Shown in pieces: positions 35,239 to 45,682 of a stretch of 64,000 nt of DNA. The translations under genes and the position numbers were made by a program. The notes under the pieces were generated by a model. It was not told the DNA's origin and ran no database searches. It saw only the letters and a list, made by a program, of their open reading frames with translations. Source of the DNA: Asterella californica (taxonomy: Eukaryota > Streptophyta > Marchantiopsida > Marchantiales > Aytoniaceae); the NCBI GenBank assembly GCA_036924285.1, contig JAYKYS010000010.1, forward strand, positions 3,348,001 to 3,412,000, given 5' to 3'. Each line of letters begins with the position of its first letter. Positions within the stretch are counted from its first letter, which is position 1.

Positions 35239-36777
35239 GTCCAACTGTTTCTAGAAATGACCATCGAGTCGTGCAGGTTTCTGAAAGTTAAAAGCAAAAG
35301 TTAAGAAGAGTTTGTAGTATGCATGCATAGTATGCTTTCTTCTTTGGAGGCTGACCAGATTGTTGGACTACTATCACCTTTCAGATTCTTATCAAATTAT
35401 TTCCTCGAGGACTTCTCACATGTCCACTGCAGCTCTCGAAACAGAAAAGAAAAGAAGAAAACAAAGGAAAATCATCTGGTCAGAGTACCGACCACAAGGC
35501 TGACCAGAACTTGCAATTGGGTCTGTCTGGTGACGGGAAAACAATATGGCATGCACACTGTCTTTACTGCTGTACTCCTCTTTAAGAGCAGAAGACTCGT
35601 ATTAATATATTTTGCATGTGATCAAACTCCATCCAGAGACTGGAAATGAGTAAGTAACGTGTGTAAGGAGTTCTCCTGAGGAGAGAGAGGTCCAAGCAGA
35701 AGGAAAGGTACACGGATATCAGCTTATAGAATACTTCGTGTACGAGGAGGTTAGTACCATACTCGGTAACTTTTAACCTTCTGTTTCGATGGTTATTATG
35801 TATAGGAGAATGTTGTATCATGGATCAACCGTATTTCATAAACATCAGACGAGCGTAAGCGTTCCAGGATTGACCAGATTCAGCAGAAACAGAGAGTATA
35901 GTTGGAACTGAATAAGTGCAAGACTTTTGGAGTACCCATTTGTCTTGTACTTAACACGAGAGCGTTAATAATAAGAAGAAACTTGTATCTGTAAAGAAAT
36001 TTGCTAACGGTAAAGCTCTTTGATAACTGCACTTGAGGGGAGTTGGGTGGTATGTAGAGTACTAGAAACTGGTTAATACAGATTGGAAACATAATCTTCT
36101 TCTTGATTGAATTGTATAAGCATGTGAACTTCCATCATGGCATCTGTGCGCTATGTTATTTTTGTTTTCACCGATGGAGGTATATCTCATTCTCGATACC
36201 ACCCACGGTACACTCAGTCTGTACGAAAGCTGTGAATGTAAGGGACTATCCTAAGTCCTAACTATTTCCCCCTACTCTTCGAGTTTGCACTTCTCAAGAA
36301 AATGCCCTTATGTGTTGGAGTAAGGAATGAATCCACTTATCCAAAGTGCAATTTTGCATTTCCACCGAGTATTTTTGTGTGGAGTAGTCAAGTCGATTCC
36401 ACTATCCCGAGATTGCACTTACTAGATGATAGTACACTTGTCAAGTTCCCTTAAGTCACTACTGGAGTACCACGTCAGACTGGGAAAAGAATACGGTCTA
36501 ACAAGGGTTGACATTTGCTCTAGTTTTAAAGTTATATTTAATTAATTAATCCAAGATGTAATTAGAAATGATTTTAGATTTAAACTTGGAAAAAAACGGT
36601 GGTAACAATAATAATAGTTCACAATAAAATCTTGAACTTGATTACTGTTTCTGAACCTTACACACTTGAAGGTTGGAACGTAAAACCATGAGTTTTATTC
36701 TTGCACGCCACTCATTGACCGACAGTTTTATTTTCTTAATATTCATCCAGGGATCAACAGTGAAATATATTTTAATT

Positions 36778-36827
36778 CTAATTTATAACCAAACCTTTGT
36801 GAAAAAATTATACATAAATAAATAAAA
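36778..36827. repeat. Short foldback, copy d
   Basis: CTAATTTATAACCAAACCTT and the following AAAAAATTATACATAAATAAATAAA keep the family layout, but the right arm has decayed. Confidence 0.55.
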
Positions 36828-37433
36828 CTCACTGTAAGATTTCTGCTGAGTGTTTGGAGTTTGTCGAAAAACTGCTAATGGACGTTAGCAGATCCTCACA
36901 GCTCACAGGTTGCTATATAGAGGAAAGCATTTTAGACATCCGGGGATGAATCCAGACTAACGAGCGTTAATAAATCTCCGCAAGATTGATAAAGCAAACT
37001 TTCGAAGGCCGTAGCGATGGATGCAAGTCTTCGTAAATGATTTTGTTGTTTTAGAAACTCTTGTCGAGAGTTTTCTCCCTATAGAGTCAATTTATTTTGT
37101 TGATCAGACTAGATAAAATCTGCGATGAACTAGTAAAAAATTTTAGCAAATATCTGTATATTTTTTTGAGATTAGATTGATTCGATAACTTCCGAAACAA
37201 TAATCATTCACAGTAAAACTGCAGAGAAGTCATGTAAATATAAATTAGACTTCTCTACATATTTATCTACCAAAAGATGGGGAAGATGAATATATATACA
37301 CGCACTCCTAAATGTCTACATACTGTGCCGTGTTATTCTCTGCTCTCCTCCTTCAACATGAATCTTTATAGTATCTCCGATGATGTGAAAACTCAAACAT
37401 TTACTGGATCATGCCCTCACAATGAAAATCTGA

Positions 37434-37752
37434 CTTGATCAGACCTCTTCCTGCTTGATCAGACCTCTAACCTGGAGTTACCAGTCGTACAGTCAGGTTA
37501 CCTAGTCACACCAAAAACCGAGACTTGTCTCGCTTTCCACCAGGAGCAGTGATGCAAGAAGAGATCTGAAAGACTTAATTATAGATCGTTGATTGACTTG
37601 TCTGTAAGTATGCATAGTATTTTGTTTAACAAAATTCTGATTAGACAAAGTGATCTATACGACTGGAAACTCCAGGTGAAAAGTCTGATAAAGTAAAATA
37701 TCATAAGAAGGGTCCGATCAAGTCTGACATTCTTTCTAGAGGTCTGATCAAG
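37434..37752. mobile_element. TIR element with CTTGATCAGACCTC ends
   Basis: The left end has CTTGATCAGACCTC twice (37434 and 37454), then CCTGGAGTTACCAGTCGTA (37471-37489). The right side has the complement TACGACTGGAAACTCCAGG (37658-37676) and ends GAGGTCTGATCAAG (37739-37752). The arms are therefore inverted, with an insertion in the right arm. No ORF lies inside and no clear target duplication was found. A related right-end sequence is at about 54395-54515. Confidence 0.65.
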
Positions 37753-39128
37753 TAAATTTATGTGTGAAAAGTTTTGCTCCTGCAGGTCATATATGTATAT
37801 ATATAGAAGTCAGTTACAGTTACACAGTGTCTACCTGCTGGCCAGTTTGGCTAACGACCTGATGGTGTAAAATCAGTCTGTAAAAGGCTTGATAATTTAT
37901 TTTCACTAGCCCTTTTTGTCACTGTGACTCGCATTTCGCTTTCCAACGCACTGACAACGGAAGCGCAGTTGAATGATATTCGTACGTAGTTGAATCATTC
38001 TCTTTCCTTTTCCGTATTTTCTCCTTTCCCCCTTTTCCGTACCTCGTCTGAATCACTCGTGGTATCGTACTTTGACAAGAGCCAACCGGTAGTAGTCAGT
38101 CTCCCATCCCCAGAGGTACCGGACGGAGGGAGGTAGCTAGTCACGAAAGGAAAATTGAGCATTTTATGAGGACTGTCTTCCTATATTCGTTATGTGATTT
38201 GAACCGTTTCTAATATAAAGATGCTATGGAAGAACGAATAAATGTTTGAACACGTACATCTTTTAATTTTTTTATGTGCATTCATTTAAAACCAAACCTT
38301 CCGTGAAAAAAGATTTGATAATAAATGAACTTGTCTATAGTTATTTAGCAATTTATTGTCTCGGATATGTCAAGCATCGTCTTCTGGACTTTTGTCACCA
38401 TGAAGGAAACAATAAAATAAGAGAAAACTAAAAACTAAAAAGAAAAGATACAAATAAAATCTGCTAAGTTTGCTTTATTCTTGGTTCGATCAAGTTATTT
38501 GTTACCATAGTAAAGCTAAAATCATCGGGAACTTGACTCTTCTTGAGTTGAAGGATATGACATAGAGGGAATCATAATAATTAATGATTAATGATTAATA
38601 ATAACGATGATTAATTAATTTGCCTTGTGAGATGGATGATGGTGCGTTCTCAAGACTCAAGAGCTACGGTAGTACTAGTGAGTCCCCAACAGGAACTCTG
38701 ACATGTATTAACTGCGTCGTCACTCACTCCCACAGTTGACGAATATGCCAAGGATATGCTTCACTACGGTACTACTAGGCTCCAGTAGTCTAGTACCAGG
38801 AGTTCCAGGAACCTACTCCTAGTCAGTATTTTCTAATCAATGCACTCATTTCACTAACAGTCAACTCCGTCCCTCTAAATGTAACTTTGGTTTAACTTGT
38901 TACATGGGGATTTTACTTCATATCTGCCGTTGTTCTTTTTCCCGGCTATCAGACAGGAACATCCCGACCTGAATGTGGTTAACCTGCTGTATAACCGAGA
39001 CAAGCGGTTTCCCTGACTAGTAGAGATAGAAGAATTGAGTAGTAGGGTTAGAAGGCATGACTAGAAGGGTTAGAGGGGTTAGAAGGCATGACATGTCAAG
39101 GAAGCAAGGATATGGCGGACCCCGAAGT
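37753..39128. other. Intergenic DNA
   Basis: No gene. It contains foldback copy e (38281-38329: TTCATTTAAAACCAAACC with a TTTGATAATAAATGAA right arm), an ATTAATGATTAATGATTAAT run near 38578-38620 and a GGGTTAGAAGGCATGAC direct repeat just before the LINE. Confidence 0.4.
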
Positions 39129-39364
39129 CGGGTGAAATGGGCAAGGAAAGGGGAGGCTCCTTCAAAGTATACTTTTTCTCGTAAATGAAGGCAAATTCGC
39201 AAAAGAGAAAATGGATGCAATACAAGGAGAAATGGAGAGGTGGTGAAAACGAGCCAAGCGGAGGATGAAACAATAGAAAAGGAAGAGGCAAAGAGAGAAC
39301 TCGTACATGCCATTGACAGAAGGATTACAGAAGAAGAATTCAGAAGACTAAGAAGTACACCAAC

Positions 39365-39650
39365 GGATTCTGAAATTGATGAGGTTGTGGCAAACCTTAA
39401 GAAGGACTGGTTTCCGATGCTAGATGGGTTTACGGTCGAGTGCATTCTATGTTGCTGGAGTTTCATGCGACAGAATTGCATAAGTGAGACGGTTCATAGG
39501 AGTTGGAAGAAGAATGCAGAAGACTAGAAAGGATTCTCAAATTGATGAGGTTGTGACAGACCTTAAGAAGGACAGGTTTCCGATGCTAGATGGATTTACG
39601 GTCGAGTGCATTCTATGTTGCTGGAGTTTCATGCGACAGAAATGCATAAG
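39365..39650 (+). repeat. About 120-bp duplication inside the LINE
   Basis: The segment encoding EIDEVVANLKKD through VECILCCWSFMRQ (39365-39486) is repeated with few changes 169 bp further on (39534-39655, QIDEVVTDLKKD). LINE reverse transcriptases have this block once, so it was duplicated after or during decay. Confidence 0.9.
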
Positions 39651-39796
39651 TATGGTGAAGACTACATGGGAGATAAAAAGAGTCATGATGAGAGATAGAC
39701 AAGGAATAATCAAATTACTTCTGAAAAATGAGTAGATTTTAGCTTAAAAATTGACGATCGATCATGTTAATGATAGTGACGTTCAAGATCAAGAGT

Positions 39797-40513
39797 AAGA
39801 TCTTGGCAGCTAGGGTTAAAGGGCTACTCCCAAATATCATAGATTCACAACGAACTAGGTTTGTTGCAGGTAGGAGCATCACTGACAACATTCTAGCTTT
39901 AAAGTTAAGATAAGAATGGACACAGCAGACTGAAGAGGATGCAATCTTATTAAAAATAGATTTCGTCAAAGCTTATGATCAGATTGATCATAGGTTTTTA
40001 TGAGAGATAATGAAAGGAATGAGCTTTGGAGAAAACACTATCAGACGAGTTCAAGGGTTAGTGAAAGGAGGAGTGTCGAAGATGCACATAAACATCATCT
40101 TCATGGAAGAGGTGGAATTGCAAAGAGGGGTGAAGCAAGGATGCCCCTTGGCACCCCTGCTGTTTGCAATGACCATTCAATCATTAATGAGTTGGTTATA
40201 TCAAGCAGAGGAAGAAGGGGCGGTTGAAGGGATAAGTATTAGTAGGGTCCATCTCTATTACACCAACTTTTTGCAGATGATAATGACCAGAGAAAGCGGA
40301 TTCAAAATGGTGCAAGAAGTAGTCAAGGAGTTTGAAGTAAGATCTGGAGCCCTACTAAACCTGCATAAATCAACCATGATGCAGCTAATAGATGCAGGGT
40401 GGCTGGATATGACAGAATGTGAGGTGGTCCAACCAAGACAAACGCTCAAATATTTAGGAGTCAAAATAGGTTATCACTTAGATGAAAAGATAGTGACGAA
40501 AGACATAATATAA
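39797..40513 (+). pseudogene. LINE reverse transcriptase core
   Basis: KILAARVKGLLPNIID, FVAGRSITDNILALK, then ILLKIDFVKAYDQIDH (motif A with the catalytic Asp), IRRVQGLVKGG, and QRGVKQGCPLAPLLFAM (motif B). The catalytic FADD (motif C) is intact but lies in a different frame (40270-40281, LHQLFADDND), so a pair of compensating frameshifts brackets it. Reading then returns to the first frame with GALLNLHKSTMMQL and LKYLGVKIGY. Two stops replace Trp or Arg codons (near 39911 and 40001). The enzyme would copy LINE RNA at a nicked target site. Confidence 0.9.
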
Positions 40514-40516
40514 CAT

Positions 40517-41609
40517 TGTCGTGTCATGGATTGACTCCAATCTAAAAATCCAAATTTGATGCTTTGTATTATCGCTCAAAAGACGTTCATAAGATTAAAA
40601 GTAGACTTTTTACACTACCTTCGGATCTTCACTTTTATTGCACCAAGTGGTTGAGCTCATTGTTAGCTTCTCATGGGCACTTTATTTACTTTAAATTGAT
40701 GCTTAATGGCAAAGTTATGAGATTCGAATGATGAGAAAATCAAGCTAGGTCAGCTAACCGATGCTGATTGGGTATTTGTAGTTCTTGATGCTATACTAAG
40801 AGTGCAAGGGGCTGCTTGATCTGAAAAAATCTCACGTATTGTGAACTGACATCAGGGAGCAACTAAAAGGACTAGCTTGTATCTGTGACTTACCGTCGGA
40901 TATTTCAGACGGGAGCTCCAATGCATGCGCACAAGGTGTCATTGAGATCAGATCTGTGTAAGCTACGTGCTGGTGAAGACGGTTCATGAAGACGTGGGGT
41001 GTGTTTTGGAGGAAATTGGGACGTAATATTGGAGAATTTGGAATGCTTTAGTGATCTACAAAGAAGAATTGGACCAACGGAGTCACAGAGGGAGACCCTA
41101 TCGGTATATGAAGATTGTTTGGCAAAAAAAGAAAGTTCTCAGATATGTCTTATTTGGTTTCTTTGCTATGGTTTTCATCTTTTTGGATTCATTAGAGTTC
41201 GAGTTGGTTATGTACAACTTGTGGTAGCTAGGTTTAGATAAGGGCTTGTACATGGATGTTGTTTGGACTTGAATTTGCATCGTGTGATATCGGTGCAAAA
41301 CTTTTTGTTAATAAATGGATGTTTCTTTTTCTTTGAACTACGCTTCGGTAGTTTTGGGTCTAGGTTGAGATCCAGAGACTTGTTTTAGGAGGTTGGGTGC
41401 AGATTAGAGATCATTAAGGTCTGTTTCTCAGTCTTGTGTTCTTAGAGAAAAAGAAACGAGAGTGTATATGAAGTGGGAGTTAGTATATATTGCAAAATTT
41501 GTTCTCATGGTTGTTTTTTTCTTTCTTATCTCGGGTCAACACACGATATCTCCACAGTCAAGAACCTCACATTTTCTTAGACAATCTTCATGCAAAATTT
41601 TATACGATA
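40517..41609 (+). mobile_element. LTR family 'TGTCGTGTCGTGG', copy B
   Basis: It begins TGTCGTGTCATGGATTG and ends TTTTATACGATA. One 157 bp-type unit is present (about 40614-40760), followed by the AAGGTGTCATTGAGATCAGA block. About 550 bp of the middle found in copy C is deleted before AGAAAGTTCTCAGATA. The 3' part (GTACAACTTGTGGTAGCTAG, TTAGTATATATTG) matches copy C. LINE reading continues on both sides (DEKIVTKDII before, QKILSYRTNRLLS after). Flanks TAACAT and TAATGCAT suggest a decayed target duplication. Confidence 0.85.
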
Positions 41610-41614
41610 ATGCA

Positions 41615-42760
41615 TGCAGAAGATATTGAGTTACAGGACCAACCGTCTCTTAAGTTGACCTGGTAAGGTACTACTGTTGAAGCATGTGTTGCAAGCAATG
41701 CCTATTTATCAACTGATGAACATGGCATGACTGAAGAATAGATGAAAGAAATGAGAGGGTTATGCCGATAGTTCTCGTGGGACTAGAGGAGGAAGGAAAA
41801 GCGAAAAAGTATTTAATTGCTTGGAGCAAAATCATAGCACTAAAGAAGGATGTAGGTTTAGAGGTTCAATCGATGTCCTACAAAGCACTACATTGCATAT
41901 AGAAGTGATGGCGAAGGTCATAGAGGGACAAGACATAGAACGGAGTAATCTAGCGAGAAGCTTGATACGAAGAAACTTGGGAAGAGGACCACAAAAAAGA
42001 GACTAGAAAGGATGGTTAGCACAAGAAGGTTTATTACTGCAAAGAAGAGTTCGAATCAAAGTGACGTTGGTGATGAATCTGCTACTTCTGAATTGGAGCA
42101 TGTATGAGAAAAACTACATAGGTAGGGAGAAAGAGAAGAAATAAGTCAAGAATGTATGCTAATACAAGTTGAGCAGACCCTACAGTTGTACGAAGAGTGG
42201 AAACATGTAGCACTACAAAAAGTAAAAGGAGTTCTGAAAAGAGGTGGAATAAACAACATTCAACAGATACGCACAAAGGAGGGAGGTTGCATCGAAATAG
42301 AAAGCTTGTGTGAACAAAGAGGGGGAATTAGATCATATGAAGAGAAAAAGGATGTCAGACGGTATATTGAGTGGTGCCAAAAATAAGTAGTGAAGGCTCA
42401 GGAGATATACAACTTGAGTGGTTGGAAGTAGACTCCGAGGAAGAGCACAGATTGAGAAAACCAATCAAGTTTTGGATCGAGATGCTTAGACTTAAGGTGG
42501 ACCTCACGAAAGAACTTAATTCTAGATGGGGAGTTAGAGACAACACATAAAGATGGAAGCGTAGATGGAAGCTGCTATGGGAAGGAGAAGGAAAATTTAG
42601 GATAAAAGTTTGGTATTTGAAGTTGATACATAAGGGTTTTTTCACTAGAAACAGTGCACTGGAGATGAAGGTTAGTTCAAGAGTGTGCAGCATACGTAGA
42701 AGAGAAGAGGAGATAGCTGAACACATGTGATTCGAATGTGAGGTTTTGAGATCAAGTTTG
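41615..42760 (+). pseudogene. LINE linker and zf-RVT-like C-terminal region
   Basis: The order is QKILSYRTNRLLS, PGKVLLLKHVLQ, MKEMRGLC, LEEEGKAKKYLIAWSKII, MAKVIEGQDIERSNLAR, then RWKRRWKLLWEGEGKFRIKV and a segment with FFTRNSALEMKVSS, CSIRRREEEIAEH and FECE. The Cys/His spacing in the last part fits the zinc-binding region that follows many plant LINE reverse transcriptases. Several frameshifts separate the pieces. Confidence 0.75.
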
Positions 42761-42835
42761 AACAGACTACAAGAGATTAGAACGAAGATCAAAGATAATG
42801 AACGAGGAATGACTTTTCTTGAATGGATAGATAGT

Positions 42836-42965
42836 GCACCAGAGAGTCATAAGAGGACAGGACATATATAATATGTACTTCATGCTACTACTCGACAAAT
42901 GCACCAAAGAGTCATAAGAGGACAGAACATGTATAGTATGTACTTCACGCTACTACTCGACAAAT
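42836..42965 (+). repeat. 65-bp tandem duplication near the LINE 3' end
   Basis: Two adjacent 65 bp units (42836-42900 and 42901-42965) start GCACCA(G/A)AGAGTCATAAG and end CTACTACTCGACAAAT with about six differences. The second unit alone continues into the LINE reading (ATTRQIWKKRNDSVFRDK). Confidence 0.95.
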
Positions 42966-43346
42966 TTGGAAAAAGAGGAACGATAGTGTTTTTCGAGATA
43001 AATGTAACATGAGTATCTTAAAGCAGATGTTGGTTCTAGCGAGGTGGAACTTGGAAACTGACACTAAAGGAGAGAAAAGCGAGCAAGACAAGCACTTGAA
43101 GGAGCATGCAAGAAGCGAAATGAAGAAATGGGAAGAAGAAGATAAGGCACTTATTTCGGAGTGACTTAAATAGAATCAAAGATGAAATCGAGACGAGAGA
43201 AGAAGGACAGCTATGGACGATCTGGATCGCACAATCGTGCAAGATCAAAGTTAGAGCGAAGAATGATTGTCCCCACAAGATAGATCGATGGTTGTGCCAA
43301 TGATAATGATCGCTGATGTGAGACATCGGATAGCTTTTCTTGGGAC

Positions 43347-43550
43347 ATGGAGAAGGAGGAAGAAGATAAAAGGAACAACGTTGATGATATTGATAGTGAG
43401 GATGAGCAGACCATATGTGGGATTGTTAAGATGATGAAGAATCTTCACATTAAACATGATGTTGCAAGTAATATCGAAAGCATCTCGCATCTTTCAGTGT
43501 CAAAAAGAACAACGATATTAAGTATGTTACGCTTAGAGATGTCAATATAG
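43347..43550 (+). other. Unrecognised acidic 67-codon frame after the LINE
   Basis: The frame begins MEKEEEDKRNN and includes DIDSEDEQTICG, then a more hydrophobic end. No family is recognised. It may be LINE 3' sequence or chance. Confidence 0.25.
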
Positions 43551-43564
43551 ATACAAGTACCAAA

Positions 43565-44313
43565 TAGGGGTGTCAAAGTTAAGAAAAACTATTCTTTCAT
43601 GAGAAGAGGAATCTTTGATATAACTCATCGACGGTTAGTGTGTGGAATTTACAACGTCCAACTTTATGAGTACACTGTATCCTACATACACTGCTACTGA
43701 GGGTTTCAAACATGACCATATAAATTACTTAGTACTTCTTACTTAAATAATGTGTAACTTGATATGATGATGGACATGCGAGCATCAAAACCACTCACTC
43801 TTGAAAAGCAACATTCATTTTGTGTGAAGTAGTGGAGGAGTGACAGAAAGAATTTGAAAATAAGAGCGAGAAAAAATGAGCTCTATATGCGAAGAGATGA
43901 GTCGCATTACACGACGTGGAAGAAATTGATCGCAGTAGACACAAGGTTTAGGTTAGGTTAGAAGTAGGGTTTAAGATTTCTCCAAGTGCGAGCTAGAGGC
44001 TGAATGATTGAGAGTTTAGACAATGCCGTCAAAGCTTTAATGAAATTGCGTAACTCACATGGTATCGACCTCGTTGGGGTTATGACGGCGAGACTGAGTC
44101 GACGAACACAAGTGCATCTCGATTGGATGTGAGTGATCAATGCTAAACGTGAGAGCGTGCAGAATTGAGTGAGATTGTTTAGAGTGAGAGTTTAACAATA
44201 TGATAAATTGTGCTCAATGTAGTGCGGTTCAGATCTGATTCGCAATGAACTTAATGCGACTCAGGAAAAACGAATGTCAGCCTCGATTAAACTAACACTC
44301 GTACTGAATGTCC
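43565..44313. other. hAT-like terminus and non-coding DNA
   Basis: TAGGGGTGTCAAAGTTAAG at 43565 matches the start of the MITE copies at 7375 and 11596. An oppositely oriented copy lies at 51625-51643 (CTAACTTTGAAACCCCTA). I see no gene up to the repeat at 44314. Confidence 0.45.
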
Positions 44314-44458
44314 GTGCGATTGAGGCTGATCGCACTAAACCCAATGCACTGAGTCTTCAACACTAAGCACATTCCATGTTGTTTGTGCAATCGAGGCTGG
44401 TCGCACTGAGCTCAGTGTGCTCAATCTTCAACACTAAGCGCATTCTGCATTGCAATCA
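44314..44458. repeat. Tandem repeat, 2 units of 71-74 bp, CGCACT-rich
   Basis: GTGC(G/A)AT(T/C)GAGGCTG(A/G)TCGCACT starts both units (44314 and 44385), each followed by CTTCAACACTAAGC-CATTC. Related CGCACT/AGTGCGA motifs recur at 46047-46165 and 47520-47870. Confidence 0.85.
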
Positions 44459-44530
44459 GTGCAAATGGAGTGATGCTGACTTGAGCTTAGTTGCACTTGG
44501 TTTAAATAGATCTTGCTTATCGCTCTGAGT

Positions 44531-45682
44531 TGGCTCCGGATGACTTCACCAATGATGATGAATATTTTTCTTTAAAGGATTTAGAATCATCCGACATTCG
44601 TCTTGCGAACAAGAGAAGAGAGAAAGAGGAACTAGATGCTCGGCTCGTGAGCAAAAGAAAGAGGAGACTTTGAACTTCCAAAATTCTAGAAGCTAAACGT
44701 ATTAAAAGAAGAAATGAACAAACGTCTGAGAAAGTACAATCGCACGAACTTCAAAGGAGTTGCAAGGTTTAAAAGCTGATGATACATGTCTTTGTTCTTC
44801 GAAGCTTTTTAACCCGAGATTGATGGATCCAACTCTGGTGAGGAGGAAAACACTCATTCTAGATCTGAATGAGTTGTTGATAAAAGTGAGACGCAATGAG
44901 TTGGAGCTCCAAGAAGCTAAAGAGAGAGGTTATCAGGTCAAAAAATACCAAAAAGATCTATGCTACGTTGTGCAAAAAGGAGTGAGGAAGTTCACGGACG
45001 TCTCTTGAGAAGACTTTCAGATCTTGATATAGACATCCCATACACTGAATAAATGTAATTCAATTCTTCGGTCAATGAAGAACAAAAATTATTTCTCAAT
45101 AGGAATCACCTCGAGCCAGGTAAGTTCTATGAACTCAATGTATCAATTTTTTGTTTTCATCTCAAGTTTTCTAAAAACTTTTTAAGTTTCCAATGTCTTT
45201 TCAGTCAGTTAGTCTTTTCAGTCAGAAACTCCTCTCTTTTCCTTTTTTTTGTATTTGTCTTTACTTACCCTCCCTAAAATTTGATTTATGCAGATATGTA
45301 AAATCTTTGCAAAATCCATGTGTACTCATTCCAAACCATAAGAGAAGCAGCAAAGGGTAACTATCTATATTTGAAGGATTTTTCTCAGCTGTTTTCTTAT
45401 AATTTGTGTACATTAGATTGTTTGTTGATCGATGACTCTCTTGAAAAGAACAGTATTAACCATCCATTCAGCGCGATCCATCCTTCTTCTTCTTTTCCAG
45501 AGTCTATTGACATGGACAGAGATGACAATCTCATGAATGTTCTCTTACCATGGTTGAAGACATGGGGAAGCAGCTTACTAGAGACCCCAACTTTCGTCCA
45601 AGCAAGGTATACACAAGTTTTTGGACGAGATACCTTGTTAGCTTTAAAAGCTATTAGAGCACTATGTCTGAAGAGGAGTTAA
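44531..45682 (+). pseudogene. FCP1/NIF-type phosphatase-like gene, degraded
   Basis: An N-terminal basic, charged stretch (DDEYFSLKDLESSD, KRREKEELDARL) leads after a frameshift to RRKTLILDLNELLI. This is the phosphatase motif I of the HAD/FCP1 family (normally DLDGTL; the second Asp is Asn here, as in some plant members). Next comes YVVQKGVRKF, then after stops YFSIGITSSQ and a good donor GTAAGT at 45120; an acceptor TTTATGCAG ends at 45293. The last part has YLYLKDFSQLFS, then LLIDDSLEKNS (motif with the C-terminal acidic pair) and HPFSAIHPSS and LLPWLKTWG. Such proteins dephosphorylate RNA polymerase II tails or related substrates; a domain with the first motif altered may be inactive. In-frame stops at 45006 and 45030 and at least two frameshifts favour a pseudogene, unless 45000-45060 is an intron. 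Confidence 0.7.

Larger units (their letters stand above)
34462..36777. other. GC-richer then AT-rich non-coding DNA
   Basis: Overlapping frames at 34364-35304 on both strands are low-complexity and unrecognised. Simple repeats are listed separately. Near 36284, 36343 and 36413 TTGCACTT or its complement recurs within related TCCACT-ATCC blocks, a weak tandem similarity. Confidence 0.4.
39129..43260 (+). mobile_element. LINE (L1-like) remnant, 5'-truncated, split by an LTR
   Basis: Plus-strand reading gives the pieces of a non-LTR reverse transcriptase in order. These are VKWARKGEAPSKY, the EIDEVVANLKKD segment, the RT palm and fingers, then after an inserted LTR (40517-41609) the linker with LLKHVLQAMPIYQLM, AWSKIIALKKDVGL and LARSLIRRNLGRGPQKRD, and a zf-RVT-like C-terminus. 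No endonuclease domain or ORF1 is seen upstream. The style resembles moss and other early land-plant LINEs. The element carries stops, frameshifts and two internal tandem duplications and is dead. Confidence 0.85.

Noticed and set aside
39017..39481. 154-codon minus-strand frame
   Set aside because: It is antisense to the LINE reverse transcriptase start; low-complexity Ser/Leu composition and no motif.
42355..42792. Long minus-strand frame of 145 codons
   Set aside because: It is antisense to the LINE C-terminal region, whose plus-strand reading has clear family motifs.
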